A stretch of 12,877 bases of DNA from Limnohabitans sp. (lineage in GTDB: Bacteria; Pseudomonadota; Gammaproteobacteria; Burkholderiales; Burkholderiaceae_C). The position numbers and the translations under genes were made by a program. The notes under the pieces were generated by a model. It was not told the DNA's origin and searched no databases. It saw only the letters and a program-made list of their open reading frames with translations. This document shows, in pieces, positions 1 through 5,371 of this stretch (positions within the stretch are counted from its first letter, which is position 1; each line of letters begins with the position of its first letter). The stretch lies in assembly GCA_009693225.1 (NCBI GenBank), contig SHXP01000041.1, positions 1-12,877 of the forward strand, in the 5' to 3' direction.

Positions 1-150
1 CAGTGTTGCGCTCTCAGGCGGCAAAAGCCGAGCTACTGCCCGGTCCTTAAATGATTGTCCGTAACGTGCCACTGATTTCCTTCATCGCCGCCCCCAGGGT
101 TCTTGGTTCTAAGGAGGCGACAACTATTGTGACGCGGGGGGCCTGCCCCA
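1..150 (+). ncRNA. possible 3' portion of a structured small RNA (6S-like?), cut by the window edge
   Basis: No convincing protein is encoded here, but the plus strand folds. Bases 1-38 can form an arm: CAGT (1-4) with ACTG (35-38), GCTC (10-13) with GAGC (30-33), and GGC (20-22) with GCC (27-29) around an AAAA loop. A GGGG/CCCC pairing follows at 138-149, and an intrinsic terminator lies directly downstream at 151-184. An arm, a long irregular stretch, a G-rich closing strand and then a terminator suggest a stable RNA whose 5' end lies left of the window. The stretch around 99-115 (GGGTTCTTGGTTCTAAGG) resembles from memory the 3' bubble strand of 6S RNA (ssrS), which would inhibit sigma-70 RNA polymerase. 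That identity is a guess, since the 5' strand is missing. The alternative is the 3' untranslated end of an upstream plus-strand gene: a frame open from the left edge stops at 48-50. Confidence 0.35.
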
Positions 151-184
151 GCCAAATACCGTCACGGGATTTGGCCTTTTTATT
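151..184 (+). terminator. Rho-independent terminator
   Basis: GCCAAATACCG (151-161), loop TCA, CGGGATTTGGC (165-175), then CTTTTTATT. The stem is seven base pairs, one A/G mismatch and three more pairs, followed by a U-run on the plus-strand transcript. It ends whatever plus-strand transcript enters from the left. The next gene runs on the minus strand, so this cannot be its terminator. Confidence 0.8.
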
Positions 185-253
185 AAAAAGCAACACAATG
201 ATTGCTGAAGCTTATTCACCGGCAAACCGGCTGTTGCCTGATTCCATTCAAAT

Positions 254-273
254 TTGAACTTGATCCAGTTCAA
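254..273. promoter_or_regulatory. palindrome at the end of the dehydrogenase operon (weak hairpin or FNR-like box)
   Basis: TTGAACT (254-260) and AGTTCAA (267-273) are perfect inverted repeats separated by TGATCC, and they overlap the stop codon of the minus-strand dehydrogenase gene. As RNA this is a 7-bp AU-rich hairpin without a proper U-run, so at best a weak terminator. Within it, 260-273 reads TTGAT-CCAG-TTCAA, one base off the FNR/ANR consensus TTGAT-N4-ATCAA. A site here would have to serve a gene to the left of the window. The two readings cannot be separated from the sequence. Confidence 0.3.
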
Positions 274-1385
274 GCAAAAACCCCTGCCGTCTCCTGCATC
301 TGCGCCGACACCTGACCCAGGTGGTGCAAGCTGTCGCCGAAAGTCATTTCCATTTGCGTCAATCGTTTGAAGCAGTGGCTGACGATGTATTCATCGGTCA
401 CACCAATACCGCCGTGCAATTGCACCGCTTCCTGGCCGACATGGCGGGTGGATTTGCCCATTTGCAGTTTGGCGCGCGACATGGCCAGGCTGCGCTCGTC
501 TGCTGCTGCGTTTAGCTTCAGCGTGGCGTAATAACTCATGGAGCGGCCCAACTCTAGCTGCATTTTCATGTCCGCAGCACGGTGTTGCAGCGCCTGAAAC
601 GCAGCGATGGGCACGCCGAACTGCTTGCGGGTGTTCATGTACTCCACCGTGACAGCCAGGGTTTTTTCCATCAACCCTACCGCCTCGGCGCACAGTGCGG
701 CAATACCCACATCGACACCGAGTTGCAAAGCGGCCAAACCCTGCAATGACAGCAACTCAGCAGGCGCGTTATTCAGCAGCAATTCGCACATGCGGCTGCC
801 GTCTTGAGCAAGGTAGCTTCGGCGGGTATCGGTTGCATCACTGCGCGAGACCAGAAACATGGCGAGCTGCCCCTGATACATGGCCGGCACCAGAAACGCA
901 TGGGCGTGGTCACCGGCGGCGACCAGACTCTTGTGGCCGCTGACATACCAGACGCCGTTGCTTTCGCTGGCGTTGGTGCGGCAGTGTTCCAAGTGGTAGC
1001 GCAGGCTGCGCTCCTGCTGCGCCAGCACCACCAGGGCTTCACCGGCGGCGATGCGCGGCAGCCAGGCTTGCTTCAAATCCTCCGGGGCAAAGCCTTGCAA
1101 TACCGCAGCGCTGATCCAGGCATGCGCCAGCGGTTCGAGCAGCATGCCGCGCCCCAGCTCTTCCATCACCACCATGCCTTCCACCGGTCCCATGGCCATG
1201 CCGCCGTAAGCGTCCTGCACATACAAACCGATCAGGCCCAGCTCTGCCAATGCCTGGTACACAGACGCAGAAAACCCGCCATCAGCAACGATGCGGCGGC
1301 GCTCGTCAAAGCTATAGGCCTTGTCCACCCATTTGCGAACCGCGTCGCGCAATTGCTCTTGTTCGTCAGAAAAATCGAAGTCCAT
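270..1385 (-). CDS. acyl-CoA dehydrogenase, small (PimD-like, probably non-catalytic) subunit
   Basis: This 371-residue protein has the acyl-CoA dehydrogenase fold. The N-terminal helical domain begins MDFDFSDEQEQLRDAVRKWV, the C-terminal signature NTRKQFGVPIAAFQALQHR is at 252-270, and QLHGGIGVTDEY is at 322-333. Two active-site features are absent. The flavin/substrate loop that normally reads SEPxAGSD is degenerate around 122-136. At the position of the medium-chain-type catalytic Glu (YEG) it reads TFGDSLHHL (348-356). This pattern matches the small subunit of two-gene dehydrogenases such as pimeloyl-CoA dehydrogenase PimC/PimD, so I infer a complex with the 392-residue protein encoded just upstream. 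The start codon follows the partner's stop by 20 bp and has AAGGA eight bases upstream, so the two are surely co-transcribed. The enzyme would introduce the alpha-beta double bond of an acyl-CoA and pass electrons to ETF. The substrate cannot be read from sequence. Confidence 0.88.
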   Translation of the reverse strand: MDFDFSDEQEQLRDAVRKWVDKAYSFDERRRIVADGGFSASVYQALAELGLIGLYVQDAYGGMAMGPVEGMVVMEELGRGMLLEPLAHAWISAAVLQGFAPEDLKQAWLPRIAAGEALVVLAQQERSLRYHLEHCRTNASESNGVWYVSGHKSLVAAGDHAHAFLVPAMYQGQLAMFLVSRSDATDTRRSYLAQDGSRMCELLLNNAPAELLSLQGLAALQLGVDVGIAALCAEAVGLMEKTLAVTVEYMNTRKQFGVPIAAFQALQHRAADMKMQLELGRSMSYYATLKLNAAADERSLAMSRAKLQMGKSTRHVGQEAVQLHGGIGVTDEYIVSHCFKRLTQMEMTFGDSLHHLGQVSAQMQETAGVFA

Positions 1386-1405
1386 GTCAATCCTTGTGTA
1401 TCTGT

Positions 1406-2584
1406 TCAGCCGAGCACGGTTTTGGCGACGATATTGCGTTGCACCTCATTGGAGCCACCGTAAATCGTGGTTTTGCGCATATTGAAATAGGTCGAGGCCA
1501 GCGGTGCGCAATGGGCCGCGCCCACATGGTCGCCCTGCCAGCCCGCTTCCATGGCTTCGAAAATGAACGGCAGACTGAACGGGCCGGCAGCGAGCATCAT
1601 CAACTCGCTGTAACGCTGCTGTATCTCCGAGCCGCGAATCTTCAGTAAGCCTGCAATGTCCAGCGATTGCTTGCCGGATTTCTCGGCACTCAGCACGCGC
1701 AAGACCATCATCTCTAAAGCGATAACGTCAACCTCGAGTTTGGCGATGTCATCGCGGAACCGCATGTCGTCGTACACGCCTTCGGCCTTGGCGATGCGCT
1801 TTAAGCGCTCGAGTTCGCGCTTGGCGCGGTTCACGTCTGCGATGTTGGTGCGCTCGTGCGCCAGCAGGTATTTGGCGTAATCCCAACCCTTGTTTTCCTG
1901 GCCGATCAGGTTCTCGACCGGCACTTCCACATTGTCAAACCAGACTTCGTTGACCTCGCACTCGCCGTCGAGCAGCTTGATGGGCCGCACGCTGACGCCG
2001 GGAGACTTCATATCGATCAGCAAAAAAGAAATCCCGGTTTGCGGCTTGCCCTCGTTGCTGGTGCGCACCAGGCAAAAAATCCATTCGCCGAACTGGCCCA
2101 GCGTGGTCCAGGTTTTTTGGCCGTTGACGATGTACTTGTCGCCGACGCGCTCAGCCCGCGTTTTCAACGAAGCCAGGTCCGAGCCGGAACCGGGCTCGCT
2201 GTAGCCCTGGCTCCACCAGACTTTGCCGCTGGCAATGCCGGGTAAAAAGCGTTGCTGCTGCTCGGCGTTGCCGAAGGCCATGATCACGGGTGCGACCATC
2301 ACCGGACCGAAGGGGATGACGCGCGGCGCGCCGACCAAGGCGCATTCTTCTTCGAACAAATGCTTTTGCACCGCGTTCCAGCCGGGACCGCCGAACTCCA
2401 CGGGCCAGCCGTAACCCAGCCAACCTTTGGCGCCCAGAATTTGCCCCCAGGACTGCATATCGTCACGTGTGAGACGCTGCGCGTTGAGCACTTTGCGGGA
2501 AATGGCCACGGGCAAATGGGCTTTCACCCAGGTGCGAACCTCCTCGCGAAATACCTGTTCTTCAGGCGTGAATGCCAGATCCAT
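1406..2584 (-). CDS. acyl-CoA dehydrogenase, large (PimC-like) subunit
   Basis: A 392-residue cytoplasmic FAD-dependent acyl-CoA dehydrogenase, first gene of a two-gene minus-strand operon. It has the N-terminal helical domain (about 1-120), the flavin-contacting motif GYSEPGSGSDLASLKT at 127-142, KTWTTLGQ at 157-164, a beta domain to about 230 and a C-terminal helical domain ending TIYGGSNEVQRNIVAK. The medium-chain catalytic Glu (YEG) is replaced by YGG at 375-377. Instead, Glu244 in LAHERTN sits where isovaleryl-CoA dehydrogenase and several heteromeric enzymes carry their catalytic base, so activity is likely retained. The length is normal for large subunits of PimC/FadE pairs. A weak GGTGA precedes the ATG. 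Substrates could be dicarboxylyl-CoA, branched or ring-derived acyl-CoA; no hydratase, ligase or thiolase lies nearby to narrow it down. Confidence 0.92.
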   Translation of the reverse strand: MDLAFTPEEQVFREEVRTWVKAHLPVAISRKVLNAQRLTRDDMQSWGQILGAKGWLGYGWPVEFGGPGWNAVQKHLFEEECALVGAPRVIPFGPVMVAPVIMAFGNAEQQQRFLPGIASGKVWWSQGYSEPGSGSDLASLKTRAERVGDKYIVNGQKTWTTLGQFGEWIFCLVRTSNEGKPQTGISFLLIDMKSPGVSVRPIKLLDGECEVNEVWFDNVEVPVENLIGQENKGWDYAKYLLAHERTNIADVNRAKRELERLKRIAKAEGVYDDMRFRDDIAKLEVDVIALEMMVLRVLSAEKSGKQSLDIAGLLKIRGSEIQQRYSELMMLAAGPFSLPFIFEAMEAGWQGDHVGAAHCAPLASTYFNMRKTTIYGGSNEVQRNIVAKTVLG

Positions 2585-2701
2585 ATGAATTCACCGTGGG
2601 CGCTGTGGCAGCCTTGTTCGACCGGAAACGTATTTTAGCACGACCGTACGATTTTACCTCAAAGCAGGGAACAAGCTGCCGCAGTCGTCATAATGACCTG
2701 C
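2585..2701. promoter_or_regulatory. divergent promoter region between the dehydrogenase operon and purN
   Basis: These 117 bases must hold the promoters of both transcripts. The sequence is AT-richer than its surroundings in the middle. ATTTTA occurs twice (2632-2637 and 2651-2656), each reading TAAAAT on the minus strand and so usable as a -10 box. TTGAGG (complement of 2657-2662) lies 19 bp upstream of the distal one, a slightly long spacer. CGACCG occurs twice (2619-2624 and 2641-2646), 22 bp apart, and the second copy runs into the palindrome CGTACG (2645-2650). Such repeats could be an operator for a TetR-type regulator of acyl-CoA catabolism, but no regulator gene is visible in the window and no known consensus is matched. 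I see no convincing plus-strand promoter for purN. Confidence 0.35.
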
Positions 2702-3298
2702 ATGAAAAACATCGTGGTACTAATATCCGGCGGCGGCTCCAACATGCTGGCGATCGCCCGCGCCGCTGTTCGCCGCCAATGGGCAGAAAAGTTAAACGCG
2801 CGGATTGCCGCCGTCATCAGTAACCGCCCGGATGCACGCGGCTTGCAACTTTCCGCAGATTTGGGATTGAACACGCAAGTGGTGGACCACACCGCTTTTG
2901 CCGACAGGGCCGACCCGCGCACCGCGTTTGACGATGTCTTGCGCCAGACCATAGACGCACACGAACCCGCGCTCCTGGTGCTGGCCGGTTTCATGCACAT
3001 ACTCACGCCGGGCTTTGTGGTGCATTACGAAGGGCGCATGTTGAACATCCACCCTTCGCTGTTGCCCGCCTTTACGGGCCTGCATACGCACCGGCGCGCC
3101 ATCGACGCAGGCTGCCACTTTGCCGGCGCCACGGTGCACCAGATGACCACCGAGTTGGACCACGGCCCGATACTGGCGCAAGCGGTGGTGCCGGTTTTGC
3201 CGGATGACACCGCAGACGCCTTGGCGGCGCGCGTGCTGACGCAGGAACATCTGATCTACCCTCAGGCGATTGAGACGTTTTTAAAGTCCTTGCCCTGA
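2702..3298 (+). CDS. purN: phosphoribosylglycinamide formyltransferase (GART)
   Basis: PurN transfers the formyl group of 10-formyltetrahydrofolate to glycinamide ribonucleotide, the third step of de novo purine synthesis, in the cytoplasm. The 198-residue product has the usual length. ISGGGSNM near the N-terminus is the phosphate-binding loop. The catalytic triad is present: Asn115 and His117 in LNIHPSLLP, and Asp153 in ELDHGPILAQ. GLHTHRRAID (126-135) follows the active-site loop as in E. coli PurN. I chose the ATG at 2702 because the protein then begins MKNIVVLISG as in homologues; an in-frame ATG three codons earlier (2693) is possible. Neither start has a clear Shine-Dalgarno sequence. 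The gene is divergent from the dehydrogenase operon and stands apart from other purine genes. Confidence 0.95.
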   Translation: MKNIVVLISGGGSNMLAIARAAVRRQWAEKLNARIAAVISNRPDARGLQLSADLGLNTQVVDHTAFADRADPRTAFDDVLRQTIDAHEPALLVLAGFMHILTPGFVVHYEGRMLNIHPSLLPAFTGLHTHRRAIDAGCHFAGATVHQMTTELDHGPILAQAVVPVLPDDTADALAARVLTQEHLIYPQAIETFLKSLP

Positions 3299-3365
3299 AA
3301 CACTGACAGCCATATTTAAATTCACACGTATGCACTCAAGCTTTTTCCTGATCCGAGCCGATACC

Positions 3366-3599
3366 ATGTCTGACACCGACCTGCCCGCCCTACCGTCACT
3401 GCCCGCCGGGCGCTACCGGCATTACAAACAACTGGACTACGAGGTGTTAGGCGTGGTGCGCCACAGTGAAACGCTGGAACCGCTGGTGTTGTACAGAGCG
3501 CTGTACGGCGAACAAGGTCTGTGGGTCAGGCCGTTTGCCATGTTCACCGAAGACATGGTGGTGGACGGGGTGAAACGCAAGAGGTTTGAAAAAATCTAA
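3366..3599 (+). CDS. DUF1653 domain small protein
   Basis: This 77-residue protein is almost entirely one DUF1653 domain: PAGRYRHYKQLDYEVLGVVR, then HSETLEPLVLYRALYG, then GLWVRPFAMFTEDMVVDGVKRKRFEKI. The family is widespread in bacteria and its function is not established; the compact strand-rich pattern suggests a small beta-fold. I chose the ATG at 3366 (MSDTDLPALP) because the domain starts soon after it. An in-frame ATG at 3330 would add twelve residues without domain similarity, and neither site has a strong ribosome binding sequence. It lies 67 bp after purN on the same strand and could be co-transcribed. Its stop codon overlaps the stop of the convergent HNH gene by three to four bases. 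Confidence 0.85.
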   Translation: MSDTDLPALPSLPAGRYRHYKQLDYEVLGVVRHSETLEPLVLYRALYGEQGLWVRPFAMFTEDMVVDGVKRKRFEKI

Positions 3600-4156
3600 G
3601 CCGCCAGCCTCGAATTGCGCGGCACATGCGCCATCAAAAACTCCATTTGGTCGGCCAGGATGCGGCGGTTACGCAAAATAAAGTCTTCCCACAGCGTCGG
3701 CGTGTAAGGCGCATACAGCAAAGGCATGCGCGCCTGCTCGGGCGTGCGGTTGGCTTTGCGGTGATTGCAGGTTTTGCAGGCGGTGACCACGTTCATCCAG
3801 GTGTCCTGACCGTGCTGGCCGAAAGGGATGATGTGTTCGCGGGTCAGGTCGGTTTCGTGGAAATCGCCGCCGCAGTAAGCGCATAGGTTGCGGTCGCGGG
3901 CGAACAGTTTGGTGTTGGTCAAGCCCGGTTTTAAATCGAAAGGATTGATGTGCGGCACTCCCTTGGTGCCGATGATGCTGTTGATGATGATTTTTGACTG
4001 TATGCGGGTGACGGCGTTGTAGCCGCCACGGTAGACCGCGACTTCGGCACCGGCTTCCCATCGCACCTCGTCCGCCGCGTAATGCGTGACGGCTTGTTCG
4101 AGCGAAATCCAGGATTGCGGCAACCCTTGGGCAGACAACTTCAAGACCTTCAACAT
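3596..4156 (-). CDS. HNH endonuclease family protein
   Basis: A 186-residue protein with a complete HNH nuclease core in its second half: CAYC (Cys92, Cys95), REHIIP (Glu107, His108), Asn122 in WMNVVTACKTC, Cys127 and Cys130, then NHRKANRTPEQAR. The two CxxC pairs should hold a structural zinc, and His108/Asn122 fit the metal-dependent nicking site. The N-terminal 85 residues (MLKVLKLSAQGLPQSWISL...) are a conserved extension found in stand-alone HNH proteins of this group, and the C-terminal 50 residues are helical. There is no methylase, intron, intein or phage gene beside it, so restriction, homing or packaging roles are not supported; the cellular role is unknown. An eight-base perfect Shine-Dalgarno match (GGAGGTGA, 4157-4164) abuts the ATG, leaving only three bases after GGAGG. 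Confidence 0.88.
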   Translation of the reverse strand: MLKVLKLSAQGLPQSWISLEQAVTHYAADEVRWEAGAEVAVYRGGYNAVTRIQSKIIINSIIGTKGVPHINPFDLKPGLTNTKLFARDRNLCAYCGGDFHETDLTREHIIPFGQHGQDTWMNVVTACKTCNHRKANRTPEQARMPLLYAPYTPTLWEDFILRNRRILADQMEFLMAHVPRNSRLAA

Positions 4157-4246
4157 TCACCTCCAGTGAGATAAGCGAGCACTGACGACAATCACTGACA
4201 ATATAACCTGTTTCCAAGACGTCTCCTTGACACGACAACCGCCCAT
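4157..4246. promoter_or_regulatory. divergent spacer between the HNH gene and ribF
   Basis: Ninety bases separate the two start codons. CACTGAC is directly repeated at 4180-4186 and 4193-4199 (13-bp period), followed by TATAAC (4202-4207), a plausible -10 box for ribF without a good -35. The minus-strand Shine-Dalgarno GGAGGTGA for the HNH gene is at 4157-4164. No FMN riboswitch is visible; the spacer is also too short to hold one. Confidence 0.3.
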
Positions 4247-5254
4247 ATGCAAATTTTTAGAGGCATTCACCACACTGGGCTGGCCCCGGCCTGCGCGCTG
4301 ACCATCGGCAATTTCGATGGTGTTCACCGTGGTCACCAGGCCATGCTGGCTTTGCTGCACAACGAAGCGCGTCAGCGCTGCGTGCCTTCTTGCGTCATGA
4401 CCTTTGAGCCGCACCCGCGCGATTTCTTTGCTGCCTTGTTGAAAAAACCGGACATGGCACCGCCGCGAATTGCCGGTTTGCGCGACAAGCTGGCCGAACT
4501 GAAAGCCTGCGGCATTGCCGAATGCGTGGTGCTACCGTTCAACCGGACGCTGGCAGCATTGAGCCCGGACGATTTTGTGCAACAGATGCTGGTGCAAGGC
4601 CTGGGCGTGCGCTATGTGCTGGTGGGCGACGATTTCTGCTACGGGGCCAAACGCGCCGGCGACTACGCTTCCCTGTCGCGCAGCGGCCGCGCGCTGGGCT
4701 TTGAAGTCGCGCGCATGAACAGCTATGAAATCTCGGTGCCGCCCTCGGCTGACAAACCGGGCGTGACCGGCGTGCGTGTCTCCAGTTCTGCGGTGCGCCG
4801 GGCGCTAGCCGACGGCGATATGCGTCAGGCCACGCTGCTGTTGGGCCGGCCTTATTCGCTCAGCGGCCATGTGGTGCACGGGCGCAAACTCGGGCGCAAA
4901 CTCCATTGCCCCACTTTGAACCTGCGCTTCGCCCACCCCGAACCGGCAGCCAGCGGTATTTTTGTGGTGCAGGTCCGTGGTTTGAGCGACAAGCCGCTGC
5001 CGGGCGTGGCGAATTTCGGCGTGCGCCCTTCGCTGAACGCCGACGATGTGAACGGCGGACGAGTGCTGCTGGAAACCCATTGCCTGGAGTGGCCGGCCTC
5101 ATTGGGTGCCGAGGGGGGCTACGGTAAACTCATATGCGTGGAACTGCTGCATAAATTACACGACGAATTGAAATACGACTGCCTGGACGCCTTGAACCGG
5201 GGCATACAGCGCGATTGCGACGACGCACGCGCCTGGCTGGCCGTCCGAATTTGA
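4247..5254 (+). CDS. ribF: bifunctional riboflavin kinase / FAD synthetase
   Basis: RibF phosphorylates riboflavin to FMN and adenylylates FMN to FAD, both in the cytoplasm. The 335-residue product has both modules. The N-terminal nucleotidyltransferase carries TIGNFDGVHRGHQ (19-31, the HxGH-type ATP site), VGDDFCYGAKRAGDY (126-140) and VSSSAVRRAL (178-187). The C-terminal flavokinase carries GRKLGRKLHCPTLNL (212-226), with Thr223 and Asn225 placed to bind MgATP, then GVANFGVRPSLN (253-264) and the probable catalytic Glu276 in LLETHCLEW. The start MQIFRGIHH matches homologues, although no strong ribosome binding site precedes it. It is followed by ileS and lspA on the same strand, a conserved order in Proteobacteria. 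The 113-bp gap to ileS is larger than in many relatives and holds a candidate small ORF. Confidence 0.96.
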   Translation: MQIFRGIHHTGLAPACALTIGNFDGVHRGHQAMLALLHNEARQRCVPSCVMTFEPHPRDFFAALLKKPDMAPPRIAGLRDKLAELKACGIAECVVLPFNRTLAALSPDDFVQQMLVQGLGVRYVLVGDDFCYGAKRAGDYASLSRSGRALGFEVARMNSYEISVPPSADKPGVTGVRVSSSAVRRALADGDMRQATLLLGRPYSLSGHVVHGRKLGRKLHCPTLNLRFAHPEPAASGIFVVQVRGLSDKPLPGVANFGVRPSLNADDVNGGRVLLETHCLEWPASLGAEGGYGKLICVELLHKLHDELKYDCLDALNRGIQRDCDDARAWLAVRI

Positions 5255-5266
5255 CAGAGGGCCTGC

Positions 5267-5371
5267 ATGACGCACCTTGCCCCGCGTCTCCTGTATCCAC
5301 TGAGCGCTGCACCTGATGACGCAGTGACAGACCCAGATCCAATCGCATACCTTGACCCTGAATTGACATGA
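5267..5371 (+). CDS. candidate 34-residue small ORF coupled to ileS
   Basis: An ORF of 34 codons fills nearly the whole ribF-ileS gap. It starts 12 bases after the ribF stop, with GAGG six bases before its ATG, and ends in TGA at 5369-5371, overlapping the ileS ATG as ATGA. Its product begins MTHLAPRLLYPLSAAP and is rich in Pro, Asp and Ala, with no membrane segment and no family I recognise. Only one Ile codon is present, so it is not a classical isoleucine attenuator peptide. The ileS start itself lacks a visible Shine-Dalgarno sequence, so translation of this ORF could deliver ribosomes to ileS by termination-reinitiation. Chance is a serious alternative for a 105-base open frame in GC-rich DNA, but the ribosome site and exact ATGA overlap together make it worth recording. 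Confidence 0.35.
   Translation: MTHLAPRLLYPLSAAPDDAVTDPDPIAYLDPELT

Noticed and set aside
3..50. C-terminal tail of an upstream plus-strand protein ending ELLPGP
   Set aside because: Sixteen open codons at the window edge are not evidence by themselves, and the same bases fold into an RNA arm. It is kept only as an alternative under the small-RNA feature.
51..257. 68-codon plus-strand ORF at the left end
   Set aside because: It runs through the intrinsic terminator at 151-184, has no ribosome binding site and matches no family.
804..1463. 219-codon plus-strand ORF opposite the dehydrogenase small subunit
   Set aside because: It overlaps a clear dehydrogenase gene and runs into the next one; it shows no domain and no start signal.
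4157..4246. FMN riboswitch upstream of ribF
   Set aside because: The spacer is only 90 bases and none of the conserved RFN-element sequences are visible.
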